Source of the DNA: Geothrix sp.
Lineage (GTDB): Bacteria; Acidobacteriota; Holophagae; Holophagales; Holophagaceae
Direction of reading: 5' to 3'
NCBI RefSeq assembly: GCF_030219325.1
Contig: NZ_CP126625.1
Location: forward strand, 3,336,857-3,400,856
DNA length: 64,000 nt
This document shows, one piece after another, positions 34,733 to 43,943 of this stretch. Position 1 is the stretch's first letter. Every line of letters begins with the position of its first letter. The notes below the pieces were generated by a model that saw only the letters and a program-made list of their open reading frames with translations, ran no database searches and had not been told where the DNA came from. The position numbers and the translations under genes are program-made.

Positions 34733-35767
34733 TCAGAGCTTGAGAAGACCGCGCAGGCTTTCCGCCATGCCCTGGAAGACCCTGGTCTGGGGGCTGTCCG
34801 GATGGGCCGCCACCAGGGGCTGGCCGCTGTCGCCGCCCTCGCGGATGGACAGGTCGATGGGCACCTCGCCCAGGAAGGGCAGCTCCATGCGCTGGGCCGC
34901 GGCCTTGACGCCGCCGTGGCCGAAGATCTGGGTCTCCTTGCCACAGCCGGGGCAGAGGAAGCTGCTCATGTTCTCGATGATGCCGAGGATGGGCACCTTC
35001 ACCGTCCCGAACATGCCGATGGCCTTCTTGGCATCGAGGAAGGCGACATCCTGGGGCGTGCTGACGATGACCGCGCCATCCACCTGGGCGTTCTGGATCA
35101 GCGTGAGCTGCACGTCACCGGTGCCCGGCGGCAGGTCGATGAGGAGCACGTCCAGGTCGCCCCAGGCCACGTCCTTCAGGAACTGCTGGAGGGCCTTGTT
35201 GAGCATGGCGCCGCGCCAGATGACGGGGCGGTCCTCCTCGATGAGCACGCCCATGGACATGACCTTGATGCCGAACTTCTCCAGGGGCAGGATCTGGCCG
35301 TCGGGAGTTCCCAGCGGTGAATCCTTCAGCCCCAGCATCATGGGGATGGAGGGGCCGTAGATGTCGGAGTCGAGAAGTCCCACCTTGAGGCCCTGCTGCG
35401 CCATGGCCACGGCCAGGTTCACGGTGACGGTGCTCTTGCCCACGCCGCCCTTGCCCGAGCCCACCACCACGCAGCGCTTGATGCCGGGGATGAGGTTCTT
35501 GAACTCCACCTGGGCGGTCTTCTCCCAGCCGATCTCGATCTCCGCCGAGGCCACGCCGGGCTGATTGAGGATCAGCTCCTCCAGGGCCTGCTTGATGACC
35601 TGCACGCGATCCTGGTAGGCCTCCATGAGCTGCAGCAGCACCGTGACCTTGCCCTCGGTGACATCGATGCCCTTCACGGCCTTCAGCGTGGTGAGGGTGG
35701 CATTCGTCCCGGGAACCACGTAGGCATTGAGGGCTTCAAAGAGGGCGGCGCGGCTGATTTTCGTCAT
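34733..35767 (-). CDS. apbC: Mrp/NBP35-type Fe-S carrier ATPase
   Basis: A 344-residue protein: N-terminal MIP18-like domain (about 1-90), then the ATPase with the deviant Walker A GSGKGGVGKST, DIYGPSIPMMLG and the CPGC iron-sulfur bridging motif in FLCPGCGKE. It assembles or carries Fe-S clusters in the cytoplasm. ATG 35767 was chosen; a much longer open frame upstream is a high-GC artefact. 35768-36059 upstream holds no gene that I can support. Confidence 0.93.
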   Translation of the reverse strand: MTKISRAALFEALNAYVVPGTNATLTTLKAVKGIDVTEGKVTVLLQLMEAYQDRVQVIKQALEELILNQPGVASAEIEIGWEKTAQVEFKNLIPGIKRCVVVGSGKGGVGKSTVTVNLAVAMAQQGLKVGLLDSDIYGPSIPMMLGLKDSPLGTPDGQILPLEKFGIKVMSMGVLIEEDRPVIWRGAMLNKALQQFLKDVAWGDLDVLLIDLPPGTGDVQLTLIQNAQVDGAVIVSTPQDVAFLDAKKAIGMFGTVKVPILGIIENMSSFLCPGCGKETQIFGHGGVKAAAQRMELPFLGEVPIDLSIREGGDSGQPLVAAHPDSPQTRVFQGMAESLRGLLKL

Positions 35768-36059
35768 GCGTGTCTCCAGCCCACCAGTTTGACACGGCCC
35801 GGTTGGAAGTCTGAACAGCCAAGCCCGGAGGCCCGGCCCGTCTGGATTGCGCGCCTGGCCGCGCGAAGTCGGGGAACGCCCGGTCTGACCATCGGCCCAC
35901 ACCTGCGCTCCATTGCCGCGTCTTCTTGCGGTGGTTTCACCCCAACGCTGGTGGCAGAATGCGGAGGCCCCGAGCAGCCGACCCGTGGATCTGCAATCAG
36001 GGCCCCCGTGACACTCCCCCCGGCGCCGCCAGGCGCCCGCTGTCAGAAAGGTCGACGCC

Positions 36060-36704
36060 ATGTCCTCCCTGTTCTCATCCCGTTCCCTGCGCACGCACCT
36101 GGCCGGGTTGCTCCTGGCCGGTTCCTGCTTCGCCCAGGAGCCCAAGCCCACCCCCACGCCGGAACCCGCGCCTGCGCCTGCTCCCGCGCCTATTCCCGCT
36201 CCCGCTCCTGCCCCTGCGCCTGCCCCGGCCGGTGAGAAGCCGGCCCAGGCGCCTGAGGCCACCCCGCCACCCGTGGCCGTGCCCCCCACCGAGGCCAAGC
36301 CCGCTGAGGCCCCCAAGCCGGCCGAGGCCGCCGCGGTCGCCCGCCTGGTCTGCTATCGCGAGAAGAAGTTCGCCGGGTCCGCCCTGCATCACAGCATCTT
36401 CCTGGACGGCGTCGAGATCGGCGACCTGAACAACGGTACCTACTTCATCGTCAAGGTCGCGCCTGGTGAGCACAAGATGCACGCCGACGAGAAGAAGGAC
36501 GAGTTCGCCTTCACGGTCGAGGCCGGGAAGACCTACTACTTCAAGACCGAGATCCAGATGGGCTTCTGGAAGGGGCACGGGAAGATCGGCCCCGTCGAGG
36601 CCGCCTTCGGTGCCGGCGAGTTCACCAAGTGGAAGGGCGAGGACCGGCTCAAGTACACGCCTGCGGGCGACCTGAAGAAGGTGGACCTGCTCGAGATGCC
36701 GTGA
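36060..36704 (+). CDS. Pro/Ala-repeat secreted protein with DUF2846-like domain
   Basis: A 214-residue protein with a signal peptide ending FAQ, then a Pro-Ala repeat linker (residues about 28-90), and a C-terminal domain around FLDGVEIGDLNNGTYFIVKVAPGEHKMHA that matches DUF2846. The linker probably spans the peptidoglycan. A strong hairpin follows the stop. Function unknown. Confidence 0.8.
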   Translation: MSSLFSSRSLRTHLAGLLLAGSCFAQEPKPTPTPEPAPAPAPAPIPAPAPAPAPAPAGEKPAQAPEATPPPVAVPPTEAKPAEAPKPAEAAAVARLVCYREKKFAGSALHHSIFLDGVEIGDLNNGTYFIVKVAPGEHKMHADEKKDEFAFTVEAGKTYYFKTEIQMGFWKGHGKIGPVEAAFGAGEFTKWKGEDRLKYTPAGDLKKVDLLEMP

Positions 36705-36725
36705 ACCTCCAGGGGTTGCAATAAA

Positions 36726-36758
36726 GCAGAGGGCGGGCCCACGGGCCCGCCCTCTGCT
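36726..36758. terminator. strong bidirectional terminator
   Basis: A 14-base stem starting GCAGAGGGCGGGCC and its complement lies between convergent genes (DUF2846 gene and ppk1), followed by TTG on the plus strand and TTATTG on the minus strand. Confidence 0.75.
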
Positions 36759-36771
36759 TGTACCGGCCCGC

Positions 36772-38904
36772 TCAGATGTCCGGATCCAGCGGTCCCAGCT
36801 TCTGGGTGAGGGCCCCCACGCCGCTGGCGAGAAGGGTGTGCTCGTAGATCCGCAGCTGGCTCCGCAGCGGCGGATCCTGGGGATCCAGGCCGCGGTGCAG
36901 CACCTCGCCCTGGGGCCCGAGCACGCGCCCCTTGAGCGTGTCGTGCAGCTGCAGCTCGACCATCTCCATGACCTGGGCCGCGAGCAGCGGGTTCACCAGG
37001 GGGAAGGCCAGCTCCACGCGGCGGTCCAGGTTCCGGGGCATGAGGTCGGCGCTGGAGAGCAGGGTCTCGGGCTCGCCGTCGTTGGCGAAATGGTAGATCC
37101 GCGCGTGCTCCAGGAAGCGGTCCAGGATGGACAGGGCACGGATGTTCTCCGACAGCCCCGGCACGCCGGGGCGCAGGCAGCAGGTGCCGCGCACGATCAG
37201 GTCCACCTTCACGCCCTCGCGGCTGGCCTCGTAGAGCATCTGGATGAGCTGGGGGTCCACCAGGGCGTTCATCTTGAGGACCATGCGGGCGGTCCGGCCG
37301 GCGCGGGCGTGGTCGATCTCCCGCTGGATGCGCGCCTTCAGGGCCTTCTTCAGGTGCTGGGGCGCCAGCAGGATCCGATGGAACCGGGGCGGCCGTGTGT
37401 AGCCCGTGAGCATGTTGAAGAGGTTCGACAGATCCTCGCCGAACTCGGGCCGAGCCGTGAGCAGCCCGATGTCCGAATAGAGCCGGCTGGTGCGCTCGTT
37501 GTAGTTGCCGGTGCCCAGGTGGCAGTAGCGCTTGATGCCGCCGGCCTCCTGCCGCACCACGAGGCAGGCCTTGCAGTGGATCTTGTGGTTGGGCAGGCCG
37601 TAGACCACGTGGACGCCCGTCTTCTCCAGGCGCCGGGCCCAGGCGATGTTGGCGGCCTCGTCGAAGCGGGCCCGCAGCTCCACGATGGCCGCCACCTGCT
37701 TGCCCCGCTCGGCGGCGCGCTCCAGGGCCGCCGCCACCGGGCTGTTGGCCGTCACGCGGTAGAGGGTCATCTTGATGGCAAGGACCTTCGGATCCTCTGC
37801 TGCCTCCCGCACGAACCGCACGACGCTGTCGTCGAAGCTCTGGTAGGGATGGTTCAGCAGGATGTCGTTCTTGGAGATGGCATCGAAGATGTTGCCGGCC
37901 TGGTCCAGCTGGGGCACGGGCAGGGGCGGCAGGGGCATGTCCTTGAGGTGGGGCAGGTCCAGCTGCCCGTAGAGCTGCATCAGGTCCGAGAAGGCCGTGA
38001 GGCCCGAGCAGGGGTAGAGGTCCTCGGGGCTCAGCTCCATCTCCTCGATGAGCAGATCCAGCACCGGCGTGGACAGGCCGTGCTCGTACTGGAGGCGGAC
38101 CACCGCGCCGCGACGCCGGTCGCGGAGTCCCTCCTCCACGGTCTTCAGCAGGTCCTCGGAGGGATCTTCCTCCACCGGCAGGTCCGAATCGCGGGTGACG
38201 CGGATGGCGTGGCAGCTCTTCACGGTGTAGCCGAGGAAGAGCCGCGACAGGTGGTGCCGAACCACGTCCTCGAGCATGACGAAGGCGTGGGAGCCGGGGT
38301 TCGAAGGCACCCGGAGGAAGCGCGAGGCCAGGCCCGTGGGCACGTGGATGAAGGAGAGCTCGGAGGCGGGCAGGTCCCCGTCCAGCAGGTCCTCGTCCGG
38401 CTCCAGCTCCACCACCAGCACCAGGGCCCGGTTGCCCAGGCGGGGGAAGGGGTGGCCCGTGTCCACGGCCAGGGGTGTGATCAGGGGCAGCAGGCTGCGC
38501 TCGAAGTAGTCCAGGACGAAGGCGCCCTGGGCCTCATCCAGGTGGGCCGGGTCGAGGACGCGGATGCCCGCCGCCTCCAGCTGGGGCTCGAGGATGGCGT
38601 GGAAGAGCTCGTGCTGCCGGGCGGAGTAGGCGTGGATGCGGGAGGAGACGCGCTCCAGCAGCTGGCGGGGCGTCAGACCATCCGGTCCGGGCTGGGTGAT
38701 GCCGGCATCGATCTGCCGCCAAATGCCCGCCACCCGCACCATGAAGAACTCGTCCCAGTTGCTGGACACGATGCTGAGGAACTTCACCCGCTCCAGCAGG
38801 GGCACGGTGGAATCCTCGGCCTCTTCCATCACCCGGGCATTGAAATCCAGCCAGCTCAGCTCGCGGTTGAGCAGTTCCTCGGGGCGGGGGATGGGGTGGA
38901 ACAC
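36772..38904 (-). CDS. ppk1: polyphosphate kinase 1
   Basis: A 710-residue enzyme that makes polyphosphate from ATP. The start LLNRELSWLDFNARVMEEA, the catalytic His in VYGLPNHKIHCKACLVVR and the later block HLGTGNYNERTSRLYSDIGL are intact. GTG at 38904 is chosen because the family N-terminus begins there and AGAGG lies upstream; upstream residues look non-family. Length is normal. Confidence 0.95.
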   Translation of the reverse strand: MFHPIPRPEELLNRELSWLDFNARVMEEAEDSTVPLLERVKFLSIVSSNWDEFFMVRVAGIWRQIDAGITQPGPDGLTPRQLLERVSSRIHAYSARQHELFHAILEPQLEAAGIRVLDPAHLDEAQGAFVLDYFERSLLPLITPLAVDTGHPFPRLGNRALVLVVELEPDEDLLDGDLPASELSFIHVPTGLASRFLRVPSNPGSHAFVMLEDVVRHHLSRLFLGYTVKSCHAIRVTRDSDLPVEEDPSEDLLKTVEEGLRDRRRGAVVRLQYEHGLSTPVLDLLIEEMELSPEDLYPCSGLTAFSDLMQLYGQLDLPHLKDMPLPPLPVPQLDQAGNIFDAISKNDILLNHPYQSFDDSVVRFVREAAEDPKVLAIKMTLYRVTANSPVAAALERAAERGKQVAAIVELRARFDEAANIAWARRLEKTGVHVVYGLPNHKIHCKACLVVRQEAGGIKRYCHLGTGNYNERTSRLYSDIGLLTARPEFGEDLSNLFNMLTGYTRPPRFHRILLAPQHLKKALKARIQREIDHARAGRTARMVLKMNALVDPQLIQMLYEASREGVKVDLIVRGTCCLRPGVPGLSENIRALSILDRFLEHARIYHFANDGEPETLLSSADLMPRNLDRRVELAFPLVNPLLAAQVMEMVELQLHDTLKGRVLGPQGEVLHRGLDPQDPPLRSQLRIYEHTLLASGVGALTQKLGPLDPDI

Positions 38905-39113
38905 GGCTGGACCTCTGGGTCGGGAGCTTAGCGCCTGCGTGTAACAGACTGATGGTACAGCCGATGGAACGCCCGGATCGAAGAACATCCTTGGTTTTCC
39001 TGGGGTTTTCGGGCAGGATTGGTGGTTCGGCCCTCCATCGGGAGCGTCCGACCGGTCCGCCCGGACCCACCCCAACGAGAGGGCAGCGTCTGGCTGCCAG
39101 GTAGGAGGAATGA

Positions 39114-39755
39114 ATGTCCCAGGAAGTCCTGATCGTCCCCAAGCGCGAAACCTTCGGCAAGGCCGCCATCCGTGAGCTGAAGCAGAGCGGCATGATCCCC
39201 GCCGTCGTCTACGGTCTCACCGAGCCCCCCGTCGCCATCGCCATCAGCCCCAAGGCCGTGGCCCGCGTGCTGGCCAGCGACACCGGCATGAACTCCGTGA
39301 TGTTCCTCCAGCGTGAGGGCACGGACATCAAGCGCCACGTCATCATCAAGGACCTGCAGCGCGACCCCATCACCGGCCGTCTCCGCCACGTCGACTTCAT
39401 GCGCGTGGACATGACCCTCAAGGTCCGCGTCAAGGTGCCCGTGCGCCTGCTCGGCACCTCCATCGGCGTGAAGGGCCAGGGCGGCGTGCTCGACTTCGCC
39501 CACCGCGAGATCGAGGTCGAATGCCTGCCCAGCCTCATCCCGGCCCACATCGATGTCGACATCACTAACCTCAACGTGGGTGACAGCGTCCGCTTCGAGC
39601 AGCTGGTCCTCGCCCCCAACGTCGTCATCACCGGCGATGCCCACCAGGTGGTCTGCTCCGTCCACGGCAAGGCAGCCGAGGAGGAACTCGCCACCCCGGC
39701 TGCCGCCACCGAGCCCGAAGTGGCCAAGAAGGGCAAGAAGGACGACAAGAAGTAG
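39114..39755 (+). CDS. rplY: 50S ribosomal protein L25 (CTC/general stress form)
   Basis: A 213-residue long form of L25 that binds 5S rRNA: N-terminal domain (KRETFGKAAIRELKQSGMIPAVVYG) and C-terminal TL5 domain (PVRLLGTSIGVKGQGGVLDFAHREIEVECLP), followed by an acidic/Lys tail. AGGAGG precedes the ATG. It lies before pth, a frequent arrangement. Confidence 0.96.
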   Translation: MSQEVLIVPKRETFGKAAIRELKQSGMIPAVVYGLTEPPVAIAISPKAVARVLASDTGMNSVMFLQREGTDIKRHVIIKDLQRDPITGRLRHVDFMRVDMTLKVRVKVPVRLLGTSIGVKGQGGVLDFAHREIEVECLPSLIPAHIDVDITNLNVGDSVRFEQLVLAPNVVITGDAHQVVCSVHGKAAEEELATPAAATEPEVAKKGKKDDKK

Positions 39756-39778
39756 TTCCAACGGTCATTCAGTCCTGC

Positions 39779-39798
39779 GCGGGCGCCTCTCGGCGCCC
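39779..39798 (+). terminator. hairpin after rplY
   Basis: The stem GGGCGCC / GGCGCCC with TCTC loop follows the rplY stop by about 24 bases. No U-tract follows; it overlaps the start of the pth promoter region. Confidence 0.45.
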
Positions 39799-39799
39799 G

Positions 39800-39811
39800 C
39801 GTTGTATAAAG
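39800..39811 (+). promoter_or_regulatory. extended -10 element before pth
   Basis: GTTGTATAAAGG contains TATAAA only 7 bases before the pth ATG, so a transcript from it would have almost no leader. The same 12-mer occurs before frr on the other strand. Confidence 0.35.
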
Positions 39812-39817
39812 GCTTCT

Positions 39818-40387
39818 ATGTGGACCCTCGTGCCCCTCGGCAATCCCGGGCCTGAATATCAAGACACCCGGCACAACCTCGGTCGTCTGCTCCTGCAGCG
39901 CTGGCTGGCAGACCGGGGTCTCGCTCCTATTCCCGCGAAGCGGTTCCCCTCGGGCACGCTCTACCCGCTCACCGACGGGCTTCAGGCCCTGGTCCCCAGC
40001 ACCTACATGAACCTGTCGGGCGAGGCCTGCCTCCAGGCCGCCGCCGCCGGCATCTACCCCCGCCGCCTGGTGCTGCTCTACGACGACAAGGACCTGCCCC
40101 TGGGCACAGGCCGGTTCCGCCTGGACGGCTCGGATGGCGGCCACAATGGCCTGCGCTCGGTCTTCGGATGCCTGGACACCACGGAGATCGCCCGCCTCCG
40201 CCTGGGCATCGGCCCCTTCGAGCGCCCCCTGGTGGACTGGGTGCTGGGCCACTGGACCGACTCCGAATGGGAGCGCATCGACGGTCTGGACAAGCCCTTC
40301 GCCCGCTTCCTGGACCTGCTGGCCGGCGCCGGGGACCTGGGCACCCTGGCCAATCAGGTGAACCCGGCCGAGTTCTGGAGCGGCTGA
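39818..40387 (+). CDS. pth: peptidyl-tRNA hydrolase
   Basis: A 189-residue enzyme that frees tRNA from stalled peptides. Conserved GNPGPEYQDTRHNLG (catalytic His), STYMNLSGEA and GGHNGLRSVF are present. The ATG lies very close to the -10 element; no strong ribosome site is seen, so start could be leaderless-like. Confidence 0.95.
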   Translation: MWTLVPLGNPGPEYQDTRHNLGRLLLQRWLADRGLAPIPAKRFPSGTLYPLTDGLQALVPSTYMNLSGEACLQAAAAGIYPRRLVLLYDDKDLPLGTGRFRLDGSDGGHNGLRSVFGCLDTTEIARLRLGIGPFERPLVDWVLGHWTDSEWERIDGLDKPFARFLDLLAGAGDLGTLANQVNPAEFWSG

Positions 40388-40470
40388 CCCCGGACTTTCC
40401 GTTGATCTTCCTGCCTTTTCGCGCGAAACTGTCCCTTCGCGTCCTCCGCTGGAGGGCGTATCCGCCTGAC

Positions 40471-40515
40471 ACACGGTCCCCCGGACCGTGTTCCCCATCG
40501 GCTCCGCCGATGGGA
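40471..40515 (+). promoter_or_regulatory. two-hairpin leader of rpsF-rpsR
   Basis: Two stems lie in the 189-base leader: ACACGGTCC / GGACCGTGT (40471-40491) and CCATCGG / CCGATGG (40495-40511). S6:S18 complexes are known to bind rpsF leaders and repress them; these hairpins with CCG-rich loops are candidates for such a site. Confidence 0.4.
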
Positions 40516-40576
40516 GTCGGCACCTCTCTTGCTCCCTGGAATCCAAAAGGGGGCTTCACATCCACAAGGAGGACAG

Positions 40577-40966
40577 ATGCGTCGCTACGAGACCATCTTC
40601 ATCGCCTCCCCCACGCTGACGGACGAGCAGAGCGATGAGCTCGTCAAGCAGTACGAGGGGATCATTGCCGAGCAGGGTGGCGAACTGCTCAAGACCGACA
40701 AGTGGGGCCGCAAGAAGCTGGCCTACGAAGTCCAGAAGTTCAGCGAGGGCTACTACACGCTCTTCGAAATGAACGCCGGCCCCGACCTCATCCACGAGCT
40801 CGAGCGCCGCTTCCGCAACAATGACGCCGTGATCAAGTACCTGAGCGTGCGCATGGACGTGGCCGAGAAGGCCGCAGGCCGCACCAAGCAGCGCATCGAG
40901 CGCGAAGCCAAGCGCAAGGCCCAGGCCGGGATCAAGGAACGTTCCGCTGAAGAGGTGATGGGATGA
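40577..40966 (+). CDS. rpsF: 30S ribosomal protein S6
   Basis: A 129-residue ribosomal protein with [18 protein letters not shown] and [14 protein letters not shown], followed by a basic tail of about 30 residues. AGGAGGAC precedes the ATG. Overlaps rpsR by ATGA, so S6 and S18 are made together. The usual single-strand-binding protein gene is absent between them. Confidence 0.97.
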   Translation: MRRYETIFIASPTLTDEQSDELVKQYEGIIAEQGGELLKTDKWGRKKLAYEVQKFSEGYYTLFEMNAGPDLIHELERRFRNNDAVIKYLSVRMDVAEKAAGRTKQRIEREAKRKAQAGIKERSAEEVMG

Positions 40967-41229
40967 AGCGCCGCGCCGATGCCAAGAAGGGCAAGCCCAA
41001 GAAGAAGAAGGCTTTTGGGGGACGACGCGCCAAGTTCTGCAAGTTCTGCGTCGAGAAGTCCCTCATGATCGACTACAAGGACGTGAAGACCCTCCAGGCC
41101 TTCACCCCCGAGCGCGGCAAGGTCCTGCCCCGCCGCACCAGCGGCGTCTGTGCCGTCCACCAGCGCGAGCTGGTGGAAGCCATCAAGCGCGCCCGCAACA
41201 TCGCGCTGCTGCCTTTCGCCACCGACTAG
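40963..41229 (+). CDS. rpsR: 30S ribosomal protein S18 (Cys-containing form)
   Basis: An 88-residue protein with the zinc-type C+ cysteines CKFC and later GVCAVHQ, plus [26 protein letters not shown]. The N-terminus is very Lys-rich. The final 20 bases of the gene region are repeated downstream at 41289-41308. Confidence 0.97.
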   Translation: MKRRADAKKGKPKKKKAFGGRRAKFCKFCVEKSLMIDYKDVKTLQAFTPERGKVLPRRTSGVCAVHQRELVEAIKRARNIALLPFATD

Positions 41230-41308
41230 TCTTTCTTTCGTCCCTGACGAACGTTGAAGGCCGCCCTCGGGCGGCCTTCGCACTGTTACCTTTCGCCACC
41301 GACTAGTC
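41212..41308 (+). repeat. 20-base direct repeat around the rpsR stop
   Basis: CCTTTCGCCACCGACTAGTC occurs at 41212-41231 (end of rpsR with its stop) and again at 41289-41308, 77 bases apart, perfectly. Each copy is followed by a terminator hairpin, so the gene end and terminator look duplicated. Confidence 0.85.
41257..41278 (+). terminator. first terminator after rpsR
   Basis: Stem AAGGCCGCCC / GGGCGGCCTT with a two-base loop, then TCGCACTG. Poor U-tract. Confidence 0.6.
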
Positions 41309-41324
41309 AGACCCAACGAACTCA

Positions 41325-41354
41325 AGAAAAGCCGCCTCCGGCGGCTTTTCTTTT
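41325..41354 (+). terminator. second terminator after rpsR
   Basis: Stem AGAAAAGCCGCC / GGCGGCTTTTCT with a short loop followed by TTTGG; this is the stronger of the two. 41355-41555 holds no gene. Confidence 0.8.
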
Positions 41355-41555
41355 GGCTCTCCGGCTCGCGATGAGAGGCGACCCCGGCACAGAGACTTGG
41401 CCTGGATGTACCGAGGACTTTACGAGGAGTCACCTGGCAGCGACTAGTCTTGTGTTTGAACAACCATTCCTGGATCCGGCCTAGCCTGCAAACTCCTGAT
41501 ATTGGCCAGGCTCCACCTTTTCAACAGTTGCAACGCTCGCCACAGGAGAACCTGC

Positions 41556-42722
41556 ATGCCTTCGAACCTTCGTCGCGTCCTCGGCCACTTCGCGGTCGCC
41601 CTGATCGTCTCGTCGGTGGCCGTCGCCGCCGCCCACGGGAATGAATCCGAAGACCGTGACCCCGTGGTGTTGAAGTTCTCGACCGTGGGGGACTCCCGCC
41701 AGGATCCGGTGGCCTTCGATCCCACCACCGGTCCTCTCTCCGCCCAGGACAAGATCTGGCTGCAGAACAGCAAGGCCTGGTCCCGGATCATGCGGTCCAT
41801 TGAGGATGAGAGATCCAGCCTGCTGTTCTTCAACGGCGACATGATCATGGGCTACGGGCTGGCGGGTCCGGCCCCCAGCAACAGCGTCGTGGACGTCGTG
41901 GGTTCGGATCTCATGGCCTTCTACCGCCAGTACGCCTTCTGGCGCGGCATGGTGGCCCCCCTGATGGAAGCCGGCACCTACGTGGTTCCGGTGGCGGGCA
42001 ACCACGAAGTCCAGTCGAAGCCGCTGGGCAAGAAGGCCCAGATCGAGAACGAGAACGCCTGGCGCGCCAACATGGGCGACCTGATCATCGACACCGCCCG
42101 GTTCAAGGCCATCGTGGGCACCGAGGCCACGAACGTCAATGTCCAGAACAACGGCGTCTACGACGGCCTGGCCACCGACCAGAGCCAGCTGTCCTACAGC
42201 TTCGACGTGGGCGACGTCCACTTCGCCGTGGTCAACACCGACCCCGTGGGCAAGGACAACGTCGCCCCCGCCGGCTGGCTGGCGACCGACTTCGGCGCGG
42301 CCGCAGCCCGGGGCGCCAGGCACTTCTTCGCTTTCGGCCACAAGCCCGCCTACACCTATTACTTCGGGACCAACACCCCGGCGAATCCCGGCATCTCAGG
42401 ACTCGACAAGCTTCCTGCCTCTCGCGATGCCTTCTGGAATGTCATCGAGCAGTACCACGCCACCTACTTCTGCGGTCACGAGCATGAATTCAACCTGATG
42501 CAGCCCAGGGGGGCCGCCTGGCAGGTGATCGTCGGATCCGGCGGATCGCCCTTCGATGCCAAGCCCGGCGAGGTGACCCTGAATCCGGCCACCGACCGCA
42601 CCTACGCCTGGGCCACGGTGGCGATCCACCGCAGCGGGAAGGTCACCCTCACGGCCCGGGGTTTCAACGACACCTTCGGCCCCACCCACATCCTCAAGCA
42701 GGTGAAGCTCTCGGCGGAATGA
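41556..42722 (+). CDS. secreted metallophosphoesterase
   Basis: A 388-residue calcineurin-like phosphoesterase with a signal peptide (first about 29 residues). Motifs: TVGDSRQD, FNGDMIMG, VAGNHE, FAFGHKP and FCGHEHEFN. CAGGAG precedes the ATG at 41556. It is flanked by terminators, so it is a single-gene unit. Substrate unknown. Confidence 0.87.
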   Translation: MPSNLRRVLGHFAVALIVSSVAVAAAHGNESEDRDPVVLKFSTVGDSRQDPVAFDPTTGPLSAQDKIWLQNSKAWSRIMRSIEDERSSLLFFNGDMIMGYGLAGPAPSNSVVDVVGSDLMAFYRQYAFWRGMVAPLMEAGTYVVPVAGNHEVQSKPLGKKAQIENENAWRANMGDLIIDTARFKAIVGTEATNVNVQNNGVYDGLATDQSQLSYSFDVGDVHFAVVNTDPVGKDNVAPAGWLATDFGAAAARGARHFFAFGHKPAYTYYFGTNTPANPGISGLDKLPASRDAFWNVIEQYHATYFCGHEHEFNLMQPRGAAWQVIVGSGGSPFDAKPGEVTLNPATDRTYAWATVAIHRSGKVTLTARGFNDTFGPTHILKQVKLSAE

Positions 42723-42760
42723 CGCCGCAGAGGGCCAGCGCCCGGTCGGGCGCCAGCCAC

Positions 42761-42797
42761 CACCAAGGGGCCCGCTCTGGCCCCTTGGTGCTTTCCC
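42761..42797 (+). terminator. terminator after the phosphoesterase
   Basis: A 12-base stem CACCAAGGGGCC / GGCCCCTTGGTG with a 6-base loop, followed by CTTTCCC. Confidence 0.75.
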
Positions 42798-42832
42798 CGA
42801 GGCCCCGGGCCAGAGCCTCCGAAAGTTCCTTT

Positions 42833-42860
42833 TTGCAAGACCCTCCTGCATTGGTAGGTT
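42833..42860 (+). promoter_or_regulatory. candidate promoter of fba
   Basis: TTGCAA (42833-42838) and TAGGTT (42855-42860) are 16 bases apart, 27 bases before the ATG. Confidence 0.4.
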
Positions 42861-42886
42861 GGAAGGGTACAGACCCGGAGGCTTCC

Positions 42887-43912
42887 ATGCCCGTCGTCAA
42901 CCCCGCCCAATACGCCAAGATGCTCGAGAAGGCGAAGCAGGAGAAGTTCGCCTACCCCGCCTTCAACGTCACTTCGACCGAGACGGCCAATGCGGTGCTG
43001 CTGGGCCTCAAGACCGCCGGCGCCGATGGCATTGTCCAGGTGTCCACGGGGGGTGCCGAGTTCATCAGCGGCCTGGGCGTGAAGGACATGGCCAAGGGCG
43101 CCATCGCGCTTGCTGATTACGTGCACTACATGGCCCAGCACTACGAGGTGAACGTGGCCCTGCACACGGACCACTGCCACCCCAAGTACCTCGAAGGCTT
43201 CGTGCTGCCCCTCATCGCGGAAACCGAGGCCCGCCGGGCCGTGGGCCGCCCGAACCTGTTCAACGCCCACATGTTCGATGGGTCGGAACTGGGCCTGGCC
43301 GACAACATCGCCCGCTCCTCGGAGCTGCTGAAGCGCTGCGCCGCCAGTGAGCTCATCCTCGAAGTGGAGATCGGCGTCGTGGGCGGCGAGGAGGACGGTC
43401 ATGACACCAGCGGCGTGGGCAAGGACAAGCTCTACACCACGCCCGAGGACATGGTGGCCACCCACTCGGCCCTGGCGCCCCTCGGCCGCTACATGCTGGC
43501 CGCCACCTTCGGCAACGTGCACGGCGTCTACAAGCCGGGCAACGTCGTGCTGAAGCCCACCATCCTGCGGGACGGCCAGGCGGCCATCGCCAAGGCCTGT
43601 GGCGGCGCGAACTCCCTGCTGGTGTTCCACGGCGGCTCGGGCTCCAGCCTCGATGAGATCCACGAGACGCTGGACTACGGCGTCATCAAGATGAACATCG
43701 ACACGGACACCCAGTACGCCTTCACCCGCGCCATCGCCGACCACATGTTCAAGAACTACGATGGCGTGCTCAAGGTGGACGGCGAGGTGGGCAACAAGAA
43801 GACCTACGATCCCCGCCCCTACATGAAGAAGGCCGAGCAGAGCATGGCCGACCGCGTCATCCGCGCCTGCCACGACCTGCGCTGCGCCGGCAAGACCATG
43901 GGGCGGATCTGA
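42887..43912 (+). CDS. fba: class II fructose-bisphosphate aldolase
   Basis: A 341-residue zinc enzyme that splits or makes fructose 1,6-bisphosphate. Zinc and substrate motifs: ALHTDHCHPKY, EVEIGVVGGEEDG, and HGGSGSS. ATG 42887 follows CGGAGG. It serves glycolysis and gluconeogenesis, matching the aceA gene in the window. The next gene begins 31 bases later. Confidence 0.95.
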   Translation: MPVVNPAQYAKMLEKAKQEKFAYPAFNVTSTETANAVLLGLKTAGADGIVQVSTGGAEFISGLGVKDMAKGAIALADYVHYMAQHYEVNVALHTDHCHPKYLEGFVLPLIAETEARRAVGRPNLFNAHMFDGSELGLADNIARSSELLKRCAASELILEVEIGVVGGEEDGHDTSGVGKDKLYTTPEDMVATHSALAPLGRYMLAATFGNVHGVYKPGNVVLKPTILRDGQAAIAKACGGANSLLVFHGGSGSSLDEIHETLDYGVIKMNIDTDTQYAFTRAIADHMFKNYDGVLKVDGEVGNKKTYDPRPYMKKAEQSMADRVIRACHDLRCAGKTMGRI

Positions 43913-43943
43913 ACCCGGGCCGCGACTGAGGTAACCTGAAGCC

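Noticed and set aside
35768-36059. Possible gene upstream of mrp
   Set aside because: Frames here are short or low-complexity and have no ribosome site; I see no RNA gene either.
36838-38931. Very long plus-strand open frame opposite ppk1
   Set aside because: It is the high-GC antisense shadow of ppk1; its product is Val/Gln/His/Gly-rich without any known pattern, while ppk1 has all its motifs.
41355-41555. CRISPR or tRNA in the gap after rpsR
   Set aside because: No repeated spacer pattern and no cloverleaf or CCA-end could be built by eye.
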